From: Aldehydirespirator sp965221215
GTDB lineage: Bacteria; Actinomycetota; Acidimicrobiia; Acidimicrobiales; Aldehydirespiratoraceae
DNA length: 64,000 bases
Assembly (NCBI GenBank): GCA_965221215.1
Contig: OZ244872.1
Location: forward strand, 2,542,001-2,606,000
Reading direction: 5' to 3'
The notes beneath the pieces were generated by a model, which saw nothing but the letters and a program-made list of their open reading frames with translations, was not told the origin of the DNA and searched no databases. Made by a program: the position numbers and the translations under genes. Positions 40,776-49,204 of this stretch are shown piece by piece. Positions within the stretch are counted from its first letter, which is position 1, and every line of letters begins with the position of its first letter.

Positions 40776-42641
40776 TCAGCTCAGCGTCATGTCCTCCACG
40801 CGAGCTGTGTCGTCGTAGCGCGGTATCCACGACAGGTTGTCGGCGCCGCCGTTGACGCTCAGATAGGTGAGCAGCGGCAGGATGCCGACGTTGTCGCAGT
40901 TGTACTTCATGATCTCGTGGTACTGCGCCTCGCGCGCCACGGGATCGAGCTCGCTGGCCGCCTCGCCCAGCATGCCCACGAGCACCGGATCGTCGTAGGA
41001 CGATGTCACGTTGTCGCGGCCGATGTAGGAGCCGAGCCGGGCGCCGTCCTGGAGCTCGTTGGAGGACGACGACAAGAAGATGTCGCCGCCGACCTCGCCG
41101 ATCGGCTTGAGGAACTCGTCGAAGAGCCAGACCTCCCAAGCCAGCAGCTGGAAGTCGACGTTCAGCCCGACAGCCGCCATGTCGGCCGCGATGGCCTCGG
41201 ACAGCTCGTCGAACTTGGTCCAGCGGGTGCCGTTGGCCACGAACGAGATCTCCTCGCCCGCATAGCCGGAGTCAGCGATGATCTGCTGGGCCATCTCCGG
41301 GTCGTAGGCCCGATCGGTGATGTCGGGATTGTGACCGAACACGCCCGATCCGAAGATGTGGCAGTTGGCCCGGCCGGCCTGACCCTGGTAGATGAACTCG
41401 ATGTAGTCGTCGGTGTTGAGGGCGTGGGCGATGGCCACCCGCAGCTCGGGATAGTCGCCCAGCGGACCCTCGTAGTTCTTCATCCGCAGGTACGGATACT
41501 CGATGCCCTCGTCGCGCACGAACAGCTTGGGCATCTGATCGGCGGAGTCAGCCGACAGGCCGACAGCCAGATGCACATCGCCGGCCTGCACGGCCGCCAC
41601 CCGAGACTGCTCGTCGGGCAGGAACACGAACTTCACGTCGTCGATCTGCGGCTCGGGGCCCCAGTAGTCGGTGTTGCGGGTGAGCGTCAGAGAGTCGCCG
41701 GCAACCCACTCCACGAACTTGTAGGGGCCGGTGCCAACCGCTTCGTCCTCGAGGCCGTCGGCAGCCGCACCGGGCTCGACCATCTGCACCATGTAGAGCC
41801 GGGCCGGCAGCACCGGATCGGGACCGTCGGTGTTGATGCGAATGGTGTAGTCGTCGACCACGTCCACGCTGGTGATCTTCTCGATCTGCTCCTTGAGGTC
41901 GGAGTCGAGGTCTTCGCTGAGCACCCGCTCGATCGAGTACTTGGCCGCGTCCGCGTTGAACGGGGCGCCGTTGTGGAAGTTGATGCCCCGGCGCAGCTTG
42001 AGCTCCCAGGTGGTGTCGTCGACCAGCCTCGGCAGCGACGCGGCCAGCCTGGGCACGAAGATCGACGGATCGACGAGATCGCGCTCGATGAGGCGCTCGT
42101 AGACGTTCTCCATGGTGCGGCGCATCTCGCCGTCCTGGAAGTGCGGGTCGATCCGGCCGGGACCCTCGAGGATGGCGATCGTGATCGACTCGGGCGCTTC
42201 GGCGGCCATCATGGCCGCTTCGGCGGCCGCGGCGGCTTCAGCGGCCTTGGCGTCGGCATCGGCAGCCGCGGACTCGGCATCGGCAGCAGCAGCAGCGGCA
42301 GCAGCCTGGGCCTCCTGAGCGGCCATCAGCTCGGCTTCGAGCGCGGCCATCTCGTCGGCGCTGGCAGCCCCCTCGGCCTGGGCGGCCTCCAGGGCGGCAG
42401 CAGCCTCAGCGGCAGCAGCCTCAGCGGCAGCAGCCTCAGCGGCGCGGGCGTCGGCGTCGGCCTGCGCGGCGGCGGCTTCAGCTTCGGCCTCTGCGGCTGC
42501 GGACTCGGCCGCGGCAAGAGCGGCGGCGTCGGCCGCGCTCGTGTCGGGCGCCGCAGGCTCGTCGTCGCCGCACGCGGCGGCAACGAGGGCAAGGACGAAC
42601 AGGGCGGCTAGGAGCCGCATGAACGTGAGCTTCTTCAGCAT
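40776..42641 (-). CDS. Family 5 solute-binding lipoprotein with Ala/Glu-rich linker
   Basis: 621 residues from ATG 42641, with GGGGGG nine bases upstream. Lipoprotein signal LLAALFVLALVAAACG; the cysteine is near residue 24. Residues about 30-155 are almost entirely Ala, Glu, Asp and Gln (short 15-bp tandem repeats, AAEAAAAEA), predicting a long helical or coiled-coil stalk. The peptide/nickel binding fold follows: ILEGPGRIDPHF, WELKLRRGINFHNGAPF, GTGPYKFVEW, then LPDEQSRVAAVQAGDVHLAV. It would deliver a solute to an ABC importer such as that at 22.7 kb (not adjacent). Two GTATAC sites lie 75 and 107 bases upstream. Confidence 0.9.
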   Translation of the reverse strand: MLKKLTFMRLLAALFVLALVAAACGDDEPAAPDTSAADAAALAAAESAAAEAEAEAAAAQADADARAAEAAAAEAAAAEAAAALEAAQAEGAASADEMAALEAELMAAQEAQAAAAAAAADAESAAADADAKAAEAAAAAEAAMMAAEAPESITIAILEGPGRIDPHFQDGEMRRTMENVYERLIERDLVDPSIFVPRLAASLPRLVDDTTWELKLRRGINFHNGAPFNADAAKYSIERVLSEDLDSDLKEQIEKITSVDVVDDYTIRINTDGPDPVLPARLYMVQMVEPGAAADGLEDEAVGTGPYKFVEWVAGDSLTLTRNTDYWGPEPQIDDVKFVFLPDEQSRVAAVQAGDVHLAVGLSADSADQMPKLFVRDEGIEYPYLRMKNYEGPLGDYPELRVAIAHALNTDDYIEFIYQGQAGRANCHIFGSGVFGHNPDITDRAYDPEMAQQIIADSGYAGEEISFVANGTRWTKFDELSEAIAADMAAVGLNVDFQLLAWEVWLFDEFLKPIGEVGGDIFLSSSSNELQDGARLGSYIGRDNVTSSYDDPVLVGMLGEAASELDPVAREAQYHEIMKYNCDNVGILPLLTYLSVNGGADNLSWIPRYDDTARVEDMTLS

Positions 42642-42715
42642 CTGGCGATACCCCCCAAGGGAATCCGTGGTCGAGGACGACTGCGGCATACGGATCCACA
42701 GCCGGACCGCTCAAC

Positions 42716-42721
42716 GTATAC
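42716..42721. promoter_or_regulatory. GTATAC palindrome 1 upstream of binding protein
   Basis: Minus-strand context GGTATACGTTGAGCGG. 75 bases upstream of the solute-binding-protein start. Confidence 0.45.
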
Positions 42722-42747
42722 CGCCTCCGCCAGCCCCGCAAATTGTT

Positions 42748-42753
42748 GTATAC
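42748..42753. promoter_or_regulatory. GTATAC palindrome 2 upstream of binding protein
   Basis: Context TTGTTGTATACAGCGG, 32 bases from the first site (about three helical turns), which suits a pair of operators on one face of the DNA. Confidence 0.45.
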
Positions 42754-42772
42754 AGCGGCCCTTGCCCCGCTC

Positions 42773-43978
42773 TCACGCTCCCGATCCGCGCCGGGCGGGG
42801 CGGGTCCAGCAGAACGCCGCGGCCGGTCCCACCAGCACCGTCGTCACCACCAGCACGGCCGGGCCCAGCCCCAGCACCAGCAGGGCGGCCACCCCGAGGG
42901 GCGCGCCCGACAGGGTCAGCCCCCGGGCGACGCCCGCGATGGTGACCGCGTCGCCCTGCAGGTCGGTCTGGACCGCCTCGCTGACCGCGGTGATGGCCAG
43001 CACCTGCAGCAGACCGATGGCGACTCCGCCGGCCACCAGGGCGGCGGTGACCGCGGCCACGGGCAGATCGAAGCCCACGAACACGGTGGCGACGAGGGTG
43101 ACCGCGCCCCACCGGGCCACGCCGGGGGCCACCTTGGAGCCCTCCATATCGACGGCGAGGTAGCCGCTCACCGCAGCCGCGCCGTTGGCGATGGCCACCA
43201 CCGCGCCGATGAGGGTCTCGCTGGAGCCGGCCGCATCGAGCCCGATGGGCACGTAGGACCCCAGCAGCCCGCGCCAGGCGCCGATGGCGACGCTGGCCCA
43301 CACCCCCACCCGCACGCCCCGATGGCGCAGCAGCCGCAGGTAGCTGTGCCCGCCCACCCGGGCGAACGGGGGCGGGCGCGACAGCATCACCGTGGGGACG
43401 ACGCCGATCAACGCCACCACCGCCGACACCGCGAACGCGGCCCGATACGAGGTCTGGGCGATGACGCCGCCGAGCGCTGGACCGATCAGCATTCCCACAG
43501 TGGCGACCATGTTCAGGGTGGCGATGGCCCTGGCGGTGGAGCGGGCCGAACGGACGATCTGCACCTGGTTGCCGGTCCAGAAGAAGGCTCGGGCCACGCC
43601 CTGCAGCACGGCCGAGGCCACCAGCACGCCCAGCGTCGACTCGAAGACCAGCACCCCGACCCCGAGGCCCATCAGCACCGCGGCGGCGGTGATGATGTCG
43701 GAGTTGGACACGACCCTCATCACCGAGCCGAGCCCCCAGCGGGTGACCACCTGCACCGCGGCCGACAGCCCGATCAGCACCCCCGCCGCCGTCGACGACC
43801 GGCCCAGGTCGATCACGAACAGCGGGAAGGCGACCAGGGTCACGCCGAGGCTCAGCGAGAACAGCAGCGCCCCCGCGTACTGCCCGACGGCCTCGCGGCG
43901 GGCACCGGCAGCTTGGGCAGGGTCGGCGTCGCTGCCGGGGCCGCTCACCCCATCGGCGGAGCCCGGAGGCTCGCTCAC
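42773..43978 (-). CDS. MFS transporter
   Basis: 401 residues from GTG 43978, overlapping the aldehyde dehydrogenase stop (GTGA). About twelve helices (LLFSLSLGVTLVAFPLFVID, then VLIGLSAAVQVVTRWGLG) and typical short loops. The N-terminal codons show a diverged 30-bp tandem duplication (SEPPGSADGV / SGPGSDADP), a smaller version of the start duplications seen elsewhere. Cotranscribed with the dehydrogenase; substrate unknown. Confidence 0.8.
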   Translation of the reverse strand: MSEPPGSADGVSGPGSDADPAQAAGARREAVGQYAGALLFSLSLGVTLVAFPLFVIDLGRSSTAAGVLIGLSAAVQVVTRWGLGSVMRVVSNSDIITAAAVLMGLGVGVLVFESTLGVLVASAVLQGVARAFFWTGNQVQIVRSARSTARAIATLNMVATVGMLIGPALGGVIAQTSYRAAFAVSAVVALIGVVPTVMLSRPPPFARVGGHSYLRLLRHRGVRVGVWASVAIGAWRGLLGSYVPIGLDAAGSSETLIGAVVAIANGAAAVSGYLAVDMEGSKVAPGVARWGAVTLVATVFVGFDLPVAAVTAALVAGGVAIGLLQVLAITAVSEAVQTDLQGDAVTIAGVARGLTLSGAPLGVAALLVLGLGPAVLVVTTVLVGPAAAFCWTRPARRGSGA

Positions 43979-45486
43979 GCCAGGCGGGCGGGCGAGATGG
44001 CGACGCTGATCGCCTTGGAGCGGGTGTGGCTCAAGATGTCGTCCACCAGGCCGAGCTCCTTGCCTATGCCCGACTGCTTCCAACCGCCGAAGGGCAGACC
44101 CGGATAGCGCACCTCCACGTCGTTGACCCACACGTAGCCGGCGTCGATAGCCCGGGCCGCGCCCAGCGCCCGGTTGACGTCGTTGCTCCAGATGCTGGCG
44201 GTGAGCCCGTATTCGGTGTCGTTGGCCATCGCTACTGCGGCGGCCGCTTCGGTGAACGACGTGACCGCCAGCACGGGGCCGAAGATCTCGGTGCGGGCGA
44301 TAGTGGCGCCGTGGTCCACGCCATCCACCACGGCGGGGCGGATGAACGCTCCCCGCGCCAGTTCGGGGTCGTCGGGGGCGGTGCCGCCGGTCAGGAGCCG
44401 TCCGCCGTCGGCGGCGCCCGCCGCGACGAAACCGAGTATCCGGTCGCGGTGGGCGTGCGACACCATGCAACCCATCTCGGCCGACGGGTCATCGGGCATG
44501 CCGATGCGGATCCGCTCGGTCGACTCGACCACCCGCTCCAGCACCGCCTCCCGCAAGTCCTCGTGGATCAGCAGCCGGCTGGTGGCACCGCAGCTCTGGC
44601 CGCCGACCCGGGCGAAGTTCGAGCCCTTCACCACCGCAGCGGCGGCGGTGTCGGGATCGACGTCGTCGAATATCAAGATGGGGTTCTTGCCGCCCAACTC
44701 CAGGGTGAGGCTCTTGAGCACCCCCGACGCGCCGGCAGTGGCCTGCACGGCCAGCCCGGTGCGCAGCGAGCCGGTGAACGACACCCTGGGCACGTCGGGA
44801 TGGGCGACCAGCGCCTCGCCCGCAGCCGCCCCGCCGGGCACCACGTTGAGCACGCCGTCGGGCAGCAGATCGGCGGCCAGCGCGGCGATCACCAGCGGCG
44901 ACAGCGGGGTCTGCTCGGCCGGTTTGAGCACCACCGAATTGCCCGCGGCGAGCGCGGGCGCGGCCTTCATGCAGGTGAACAGGGTGGGATGGTTGTAGGC
45001 GCACAGCGCGGCCACCACGCCCCAGGGGGCGGGCTCGGTGAAGTGCAGCCCGCCGGGGGTGGCCGGGATGGTCCGCCCGTGCAGCTCGGGGGCCACCCCG
45101 GCGATGGTCTGCAGGAACTTGCCGCCCTTGGCCGCGCTGGCCGACATCGAGGCCACCGCGGTGCCGCTGTCGCGGGCGTCGAGCAGGCCGAGCCGGGGCG
45201 CGGCCTCAGTCACCCGACGGCCCCATTCGGCCAGCCGGGCCGCCCGCTCGTGCACGCCCATGGCGGCCCACTCCGGCTGGGATCGGGCCGCGGCGGCCAC
45301 GGCCCGGTTGACGTCGGCGGTCGAGGCCTGGTGAACCCGGGCCAGCACCGAGCCGGTCGCCGGGTTCACGGCGTCGCACACCGCGCTGGCACCGGCCGAA
45401 GACGCGGCGGGGCGACCGTCGATCCACATCGGGACCTCGGCGCCGGCCCCGCCGGCGGGCAGGTCAAGCAGATCGGTGAGCGTCAT
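43975..45486 (-). CDS. Aldehyde dehydrogenase family protein
   Basis: 503 residues. NAD-binding/active-site pattern: WGVVAALCAYNHPTLFTCMKA, VLKPAEQTPLSPL, FTGSLRTGLAVQATAG, the glutamate in LELGGKNPILIFDDVD, and the catalytic cysteine in RVGGQSCGATSRLLI. Late EIFGPVLAVTSF and WVNDVEVRYPGLPFGGWKQSG are also present. It oxidises an aldehyde to an acid with NAD(P). A second aldehyde dehydrogenase lies at 46.3 kb with a TenA/PqqC-like gene between. Confidence 0.9.
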   Translation of the reverse strand: MTLTDLLDLPAGGAGAEVPMWIDGRPAASSAGASAVCDAVNPATGSVLARVHQASTADVNRAVAAAARSQPEWAAMGVHERAARLAEWGRRVTEAAPRLGLLDARDSGTAVASMSASAAKGGKFLQTIAGVAPELHGRTIPATPGGLHFTEPAPWGVVAALCAYNHPTLFTCMKAAPALAAGNSVVLKPAEQTPLSPLVIAALAADLLPDGVLNVVPGGAAAGEALVAHPDVPRVSFTGSLRTGLAVQATAGASGVLKSLTLELGGKNPILIFDDVDPDTAAAAVVKGSNFARVGGQSCGATSRLLIHEDLREAVLERVVESTERIRIGMPDDPSAEMGCMVSHAHRDRILGFVAAGAADGGRLLTGGTAPDDPELARGAFIRPAVVDGVDHGATIARTEIFGPVLAVTSFTEAAAAVAMANDTEYGLTASIWSNDVNRALGAARAIDAGYVWVNDVEVRYPGLPFGGWKQSGIGKELGLVDDILSHTRSKAISVAISPARLA

Positions 45487-45524
45487 GGAGGCGAGCCCTC
45501 AGGCCCGTGGTAACGCAGCGGGAT

Positions 45525-45588
45525 CATTCCCGCTCCTGTTCGCTGCGCTCACGGGCCGCTCGGGCCACGGCCTCGCAAGCTCGGCCTC
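45525..45588. repeat. Dispersed repeat family, copy g
   Basis: CATTCCCGCTCCTGTTCGCT, TCACGGGCCGCTCGGGCC, ACGGCCTCGCAAGCTCGGCC. The stop codon of the TenA/PqqC-like gene is formed at its edge (TGAGGCC). Confidence 0.9.
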
Positions 45589-46303
45589 AGGCAGCGACTG
45601 GCTCGGCCGCGGGATACCACTCGCGGCCCTCCACGTATTGCAGCCACAGCCCGTCCATGTAGAACCAGCGCTTCATGGCGGCCTGGCGCACCTGCTCGAT
45701 CACCATCTGCTGCTCGCGCTCGTCTTCGGAGTGGTTGATGATGATCTCGAAGCCGGCGTCGCCGTGCTCCACGTCGGCCACCACATGCAAGGTAAAGAAC
45801 TCGATGTCGGTATCGCTGAACCCGTAGACGTTGCGCAGCGGATCGATCAGCGGCGCGTACAGCTCGGGCACCTGCGACTCCAGCCCGATGGTGAGGGTGG
45901 CGATGCCCTCCAGCACGCTGCGCATCATCAGCGTGTTGATGATGAAGTCCTTGAGGGCGGCGGTGGTGGGCAGGTCGGGGGCGGAGCGACCCTCGTCGAA
46001 GGTCATGCCCAGCGCCATCCCGAAGCGCGACAGCATGTCGACGTGGCGCTCGTCGGGGTCCTCCTCCTCGTTGAGGTTCTCCAACAGCAGCGTGCGGGCG
46101 TCGTGCCAGTCGCACAGCCCGTACATGATCCCCGAGTAGCGCGACGCGTTGCTCACGAAGTTGTAGTGCTGCTGGCAGTAGGCCCGCATGGCGCCGTTGG
46201 ACAGCTCGCCCGCGGCCCAGGTCTTGAAGAACGGGTGGTTCTTGGAGTGCCACTCGTTGCGGGCCGCCTCGAGGGCTTGGCGGTATTCGACGGGTCCGAG
46301 CAT
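45587..46303 (-). CDS. Heme-oxygenase-fold protein (TenA/PqqC-like)
   Basis: 238 residues from ATG 46303 with AGAGG seven bases upstream. All-helical. Pattern: NEWHSKNHPFFKTWAAGELS, MRAYCQQHYNFVSNASRYSG and, later, FTLHVVADVEHGDAGFEI with the histidine/glutamate pair expected of iron-containing redox or PqqC-like enzymes. Related proteins are TenA thiaminases, PqqC and the diiron chlamydia protein associating with death domains (CADD) group. It lies between two aldehyde dehydrogenases; exact chemistry unknown. Confidence 0.75.
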   Translation of the reverse strand: MLGPVEYRQALEAARNEWHSKNHPFFKTWAAGELSNGAMRAYCQQHYNFVSNASRYSGIMYGLCDWHDARTLLLENLNEEEDPDERHVDMLSRFGMALGMTFDEGRSAPDLPTTAALKDFIINTLMMRSVLEGIATLTIGLESQVPELYAPLIDPLRNVYGFSDTDIEFFTLHVVADVEHGDAGFEIIINHSEDEREQQMVIEQVRQAAMKRWFYMDGLWLQYVEGREWYPAAEPVAA

Positions 46304-46343
46304 TTGGAGCCTCTTTCTGTTGTCGATTGGGTGACGGTCGCCG

Positions 46344-47798
46344 CTAGGAGCGCACGTACACGGTCTTGGTGCGGGTGAAGAACTCGAGCGACGACTCCCC
46401 GCCCTCGGCCCAGCCCGCGCCGGAGTGCCCGTAGCCCTCGAAGGGCACATGGAAGGGGACGCCGGTGAGCGGCGAGTTGACCTTCACCGTGCCGGCGTGG
46501 GAGCCCTTCCAGAAGCGGCGGGCCACCGCGATGTCGCCGGTGACGATGCCGGAGGTGAGCCCGTAGGCGGTGGAGTTGGCCATGACGACGGCCTCGTTGA
46601 TGTCGTCGACCGCCTCGAACGTGACCACCGGGCCGAAGATCTCCTCGGTGGTGAGGGGGCCCTGCTCGGGATCGACCAGCACCGCGGGCGCCACCCTGCC
46701 GTCGCGCCAGCCGCCGGGCTCGGGACGCACCACGTCGCGGGCCTGCTGGTCGGCCAGCGACACGTAGTCCTCTACCCGGCCGGCCTCGCCGTCGCTGACC
46801 AAGATCCCCAGCTCGTCGCGGCCGGCGGTGTCGGTCATGGCCTCCAGCCGGGCTGTCAGCACCGCCAGCAGTTCGTCGTATATGTCGGTGTGCACCAGCA
46901 GCCGTCCCGCCGCGGTGCAGATCTGGCCGTTGTTGCGGAAGCTGGAGGCCACAATGATGTCGGCCGCCTTGTCGAGGTCGGCGTCGGCCCACACCACGAT
47001 GGTGTTCTTGCCGCCCAGCTCGGCCTGGAACGGCACCTCCATCGGCAGCCGCCGCCGGATGGCCACCGCGGCCTCAAAGGAGCCGGTGAGGCTCACCCCG
47101 TCGAGCTCGGGGGCCGACAGCAGGGCGTCGGTGATAACCGAGCTGCGGCCGATGGCCGCGTGCAGCAGGCCGGGGGGCAGGCCGGCGTCGAGCAGGGTGG
47201 CGGCAATCATCAAGCCGGTGATGCCGGCGTTGGTGGACGGCTTGAACACGACCGCGTTGCCCGCGGCCAGCGCAGCCGAGAGCTTGCGGATCGGGATGGT
47301 GAACGGGAAGTTCCAGGGGGTGATGAGGGCCACCACTCCCAGCGGCTCGACGAGGGTGAAGATGTCCTCGTCAAAGTCGGTGGAGTAGGTGGTTCCCAGG
47401 CGCCGGTAGCCGAGCTCGGCGTAGTAGTCGAGCACGGCTGCGCCCTTGGCCACCTCCACTCGGGCCTCCGACGCGGGCTTGCCCATGTCGGCGGAGATGA
47501 GCGGGGCCAGTTCGTCGGCCCGGTCCCGGAACAGCCCGGCGGCGCGGTGCAGCACCTCGGCCCGGGCGGCGGGGCCCAGCCCGGCCCAGTCCGGCGCGGC
47601 CGCGGCGGCCGACTCATAGGCGGTGCGCACATCGGAGGGGCCGGCGCTGCGCATCGCGGCCAGCACCCGGCCATCGCTGCGGCTGACCAGCTTCTGCTCG
47701 GGTCCCGAGCCGGGCCGCACGGCGCCGTCGATAAGGATTCCGACCTCATCGGCGCCGCCGCTGCCGTCCACCGTGATGCGAGCGGGGATCAGCGTCAT
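46344..47798 (-). CDS. Aldehyde dehydrogenase family protein
   Basis: 484 residues. Visible: LVEPLGVVALITPWNFPFTI, VFKPSTNAGITGLMIAATLL, LTGSFEAAVAIRRRLPMEV, the glutamate in ELGGKNTIVVWADADLD and the catalytic cysteine in FRNNGQICTAAGRLLV. It is about 45% similar by eye to the neighbouring ALDH and differs in substrate loops. ATG 47798 follows the pair of GTATAC sites. Confidence 0.9.
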   Translation of the reverse strand: MTLIPARITVDGSGGADEVGILIDGAVRPGSGPEQKLVSRSDGRVLAAMRSAGPSDVRTAYESAAAAAPDWAGLGPAARAEVLHRAAGLFRDRADELAPLISADMGKPASEARVEVAKGAAVLDYYAELGYRRLGTTYSTDFDEDIFTLVEPLGVVALITPWNFPFTIPIRKLSAALAAGNAVVFKPSTNAGITGLMIAATLLDAGLPPGLLHAAIGRSSVITDALLSAPELDGVSLTGSFEAAVAIRRRLPMEVPFQAELGGKNTIVVWADADLDKAADIIVASSFRNNGQICTAAGRLLVHTDIYDELLAVLTARLEAMTDTAGRDELGILVSDGEAGRVEDYVSLADQQARDVVRPEPGGWRDGRVAPAVLVDPEQGPLTTEEIFGPVVTFEAVDDINEAVVMANSTAYGLTSGIVTGDIAVARRFWKGSHAGTVKVNSPLTGVPFHVPFEGYGHSGAGWAEGGESSLEFFTRTKTVYVRS

Positions 47799-47849
47799 GG
47801 TGTGCCTCCACCAGCCGCGAGGCGGGCGCGTCCCGCCTAGCCGCGTCTT

Positions 47850-47869
47850 GTATACAGGTCGCTGTATAC
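47850..47869. promoter_or_regulatory. Two GTATAC palindromes in divergent promoter region
   Basis: Sites at 47850-47855 and 47864-47869, 14 bases apart, within CTTGTATACAGGTCGCTG. They lie between the divergent ALDH (minus) and MFS (plus) genes, the layout expected for a shared operator. Confidence 0.55.
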
Positions 47870-47916
47870 CCTAGGCCGACCGGTTCGAGACTTGCCAACG
47901 AGAGGATCTGCGAGAG

Positions 47917-49113
47917 GTGCAACGCCGCGGTCCGAACCGAGCGAGGCTCTTGGAGGGCGCACCAAACCACGCGGGGTTCGCCGCTCTGGTGACCGCTTCG
48001 CTGCTGGTGACCACGGCCGCCAACCTCAGCCCCACCCTGGTGAGCGCGCTGGCCGTGCAGATCCAGGACGACCTCGGCGTCGGCGAGGCCCAGATCGGGA
48101 TGACGGTCAGCGCCTTCTTTTTCGTGGGCGCACTGACCTCGGCGCTGTCGGGGCGGATGGTGGAGCGCATCGGGCCGACCGCGGGACTGCGCCTCTCCAC
48201 CGCGGCCGCCGGCGCGGTCCTGCTCGTCACCGGCGCGGCGGGCCGGTCGTGGGCCGCGCTGCTGATCCTGGTGGGCTTGGCCGGGCTGGCCAACTCATGG
48301 GGCCAGCCCGCAGCCAACCTGTACGTGGCCAGGGGAGTCGCCAGCCGGCGCCAAGGACTCGCCCTCGGCATCCAGAAGTCGGGGATCCCGGCCGCTTCGC
48401 TCCTGGCCGGGCTGGCCATCCCCACGGTGGGGCTCACCATCGGCTGGAACTGGGCCTTCGTGCTAGGCGGACTGTTCGCCTTCGGAGTGTCGCTGTGGGT
48501 GCCCGCCGTCGCCGGCACACCGCCGAACCTGCGCCGCACCCGCGGCACCCGCCCCGACATGGCCATGGGGCTGCTGGTGGCCGCCACCGGCTCCACCTGC
48601 CTGGCCGCCATGGGCTCGATGGCGCTCAGCTCCTTCTTCGTGCTGTCGAGCGTGGAGATCGGCATCGACGAGGCCGCAGCCGGGATCCTGTTGATGGCGG
48701 GAAGCGTGGTGGGGATCGCTTCGAGGCTGGTGATGGGCGCCAGCGCCGACCGGGCCGCCCTCAGCCCGTTCTGGATGCTGGCCGCCATGTTCGCAGTGGC
48801 CTCGCTGGCCTTCGTGGCCCTGTCGACCGGGTCCACCGCAATGCTGTACGCGGCCATGCCGTTCTCCTTCGCCACCTCGTTCGCGTGGCCGGGCCTGTTC
48901 CATCTGGCCACGGTGCGCGCCAACCCGTCGGCGCCGGGAGCGGCCACCGGCATCACCATGACCGGCAACTTCACCGGCGCGGTCTGCGGTCCGCTGCTGT
49001 TCGGCGTGCTGGTGGAGACGGCCGGTTACGGCTGGGCCTGGGGCTTCGCCGCCGTCACGTCGGCGGCAGCCGCTGCGGGGATGGCATTGGTTGCCCGACG
49101 CCACGCCGCATGA
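47917..49113 (+). CDS. MFS transporter
   Basis: 398 residues from GTG 47917, with GAGAGG upstream. Twelve helices; motif A ALSGRMVERIGPTAGLRLS and a diverged second-half copy (MGASADRAALSPF). It is divergent from the ALDH/TenA-like/ALDH operon with the GTATAC pair between, so it is likely regulated together with that operon. Confidence 0.8.
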   Translation: MQRRGPNRARLLEGAPNHAGFAALVTASLLVTTAANLSPTLVSALAVQIQDDLGVGEAQIGMTVSAFFFVGALTSALSGRMVERIGPTAGLRLSTAAAGAVLLVTGAAGRSWAALLILVGLAGLANSWGQPAANLYVARGVASRRQGLALGIQKSGIPAASLLAGLAIPTVGLTIGWNWAFVLGGLFAFGVSLWVPAVAGTPPNLRRTRGTRPDMAMGLLVAATGSTCLAAMGSMALSSFFVLSSVEIGIDEAAAGILLMAGSVVGIASRLVMGASADRAALSPFWMLAAMFAVASLAFVALSTGSTAMLYAAMPFSFATSFAWPGLFHLATVRANPSAPGAATGITMTGNFTGAVCGPLLFGVLVETAGYGWAWGFAAVTSAAAAAGMALVARRHAA

Positions 49114-49204
49114 AACCACTCTTATGGTTCATCGACAAGGCTTGCGGTTTGTCTTGGCGAGATTCGCGGACCGCAGGCCGGGGCAGCAGTGAGAGCTTGG
49201 AGGA

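Noticed and set aside
40749..42611. A 620-codon ORF on the plus strand opposite the solute-binding-protein gene
   Set aside because: Antisense shadow of a gene with clear family 5 motifs and a lipoprotein signal.
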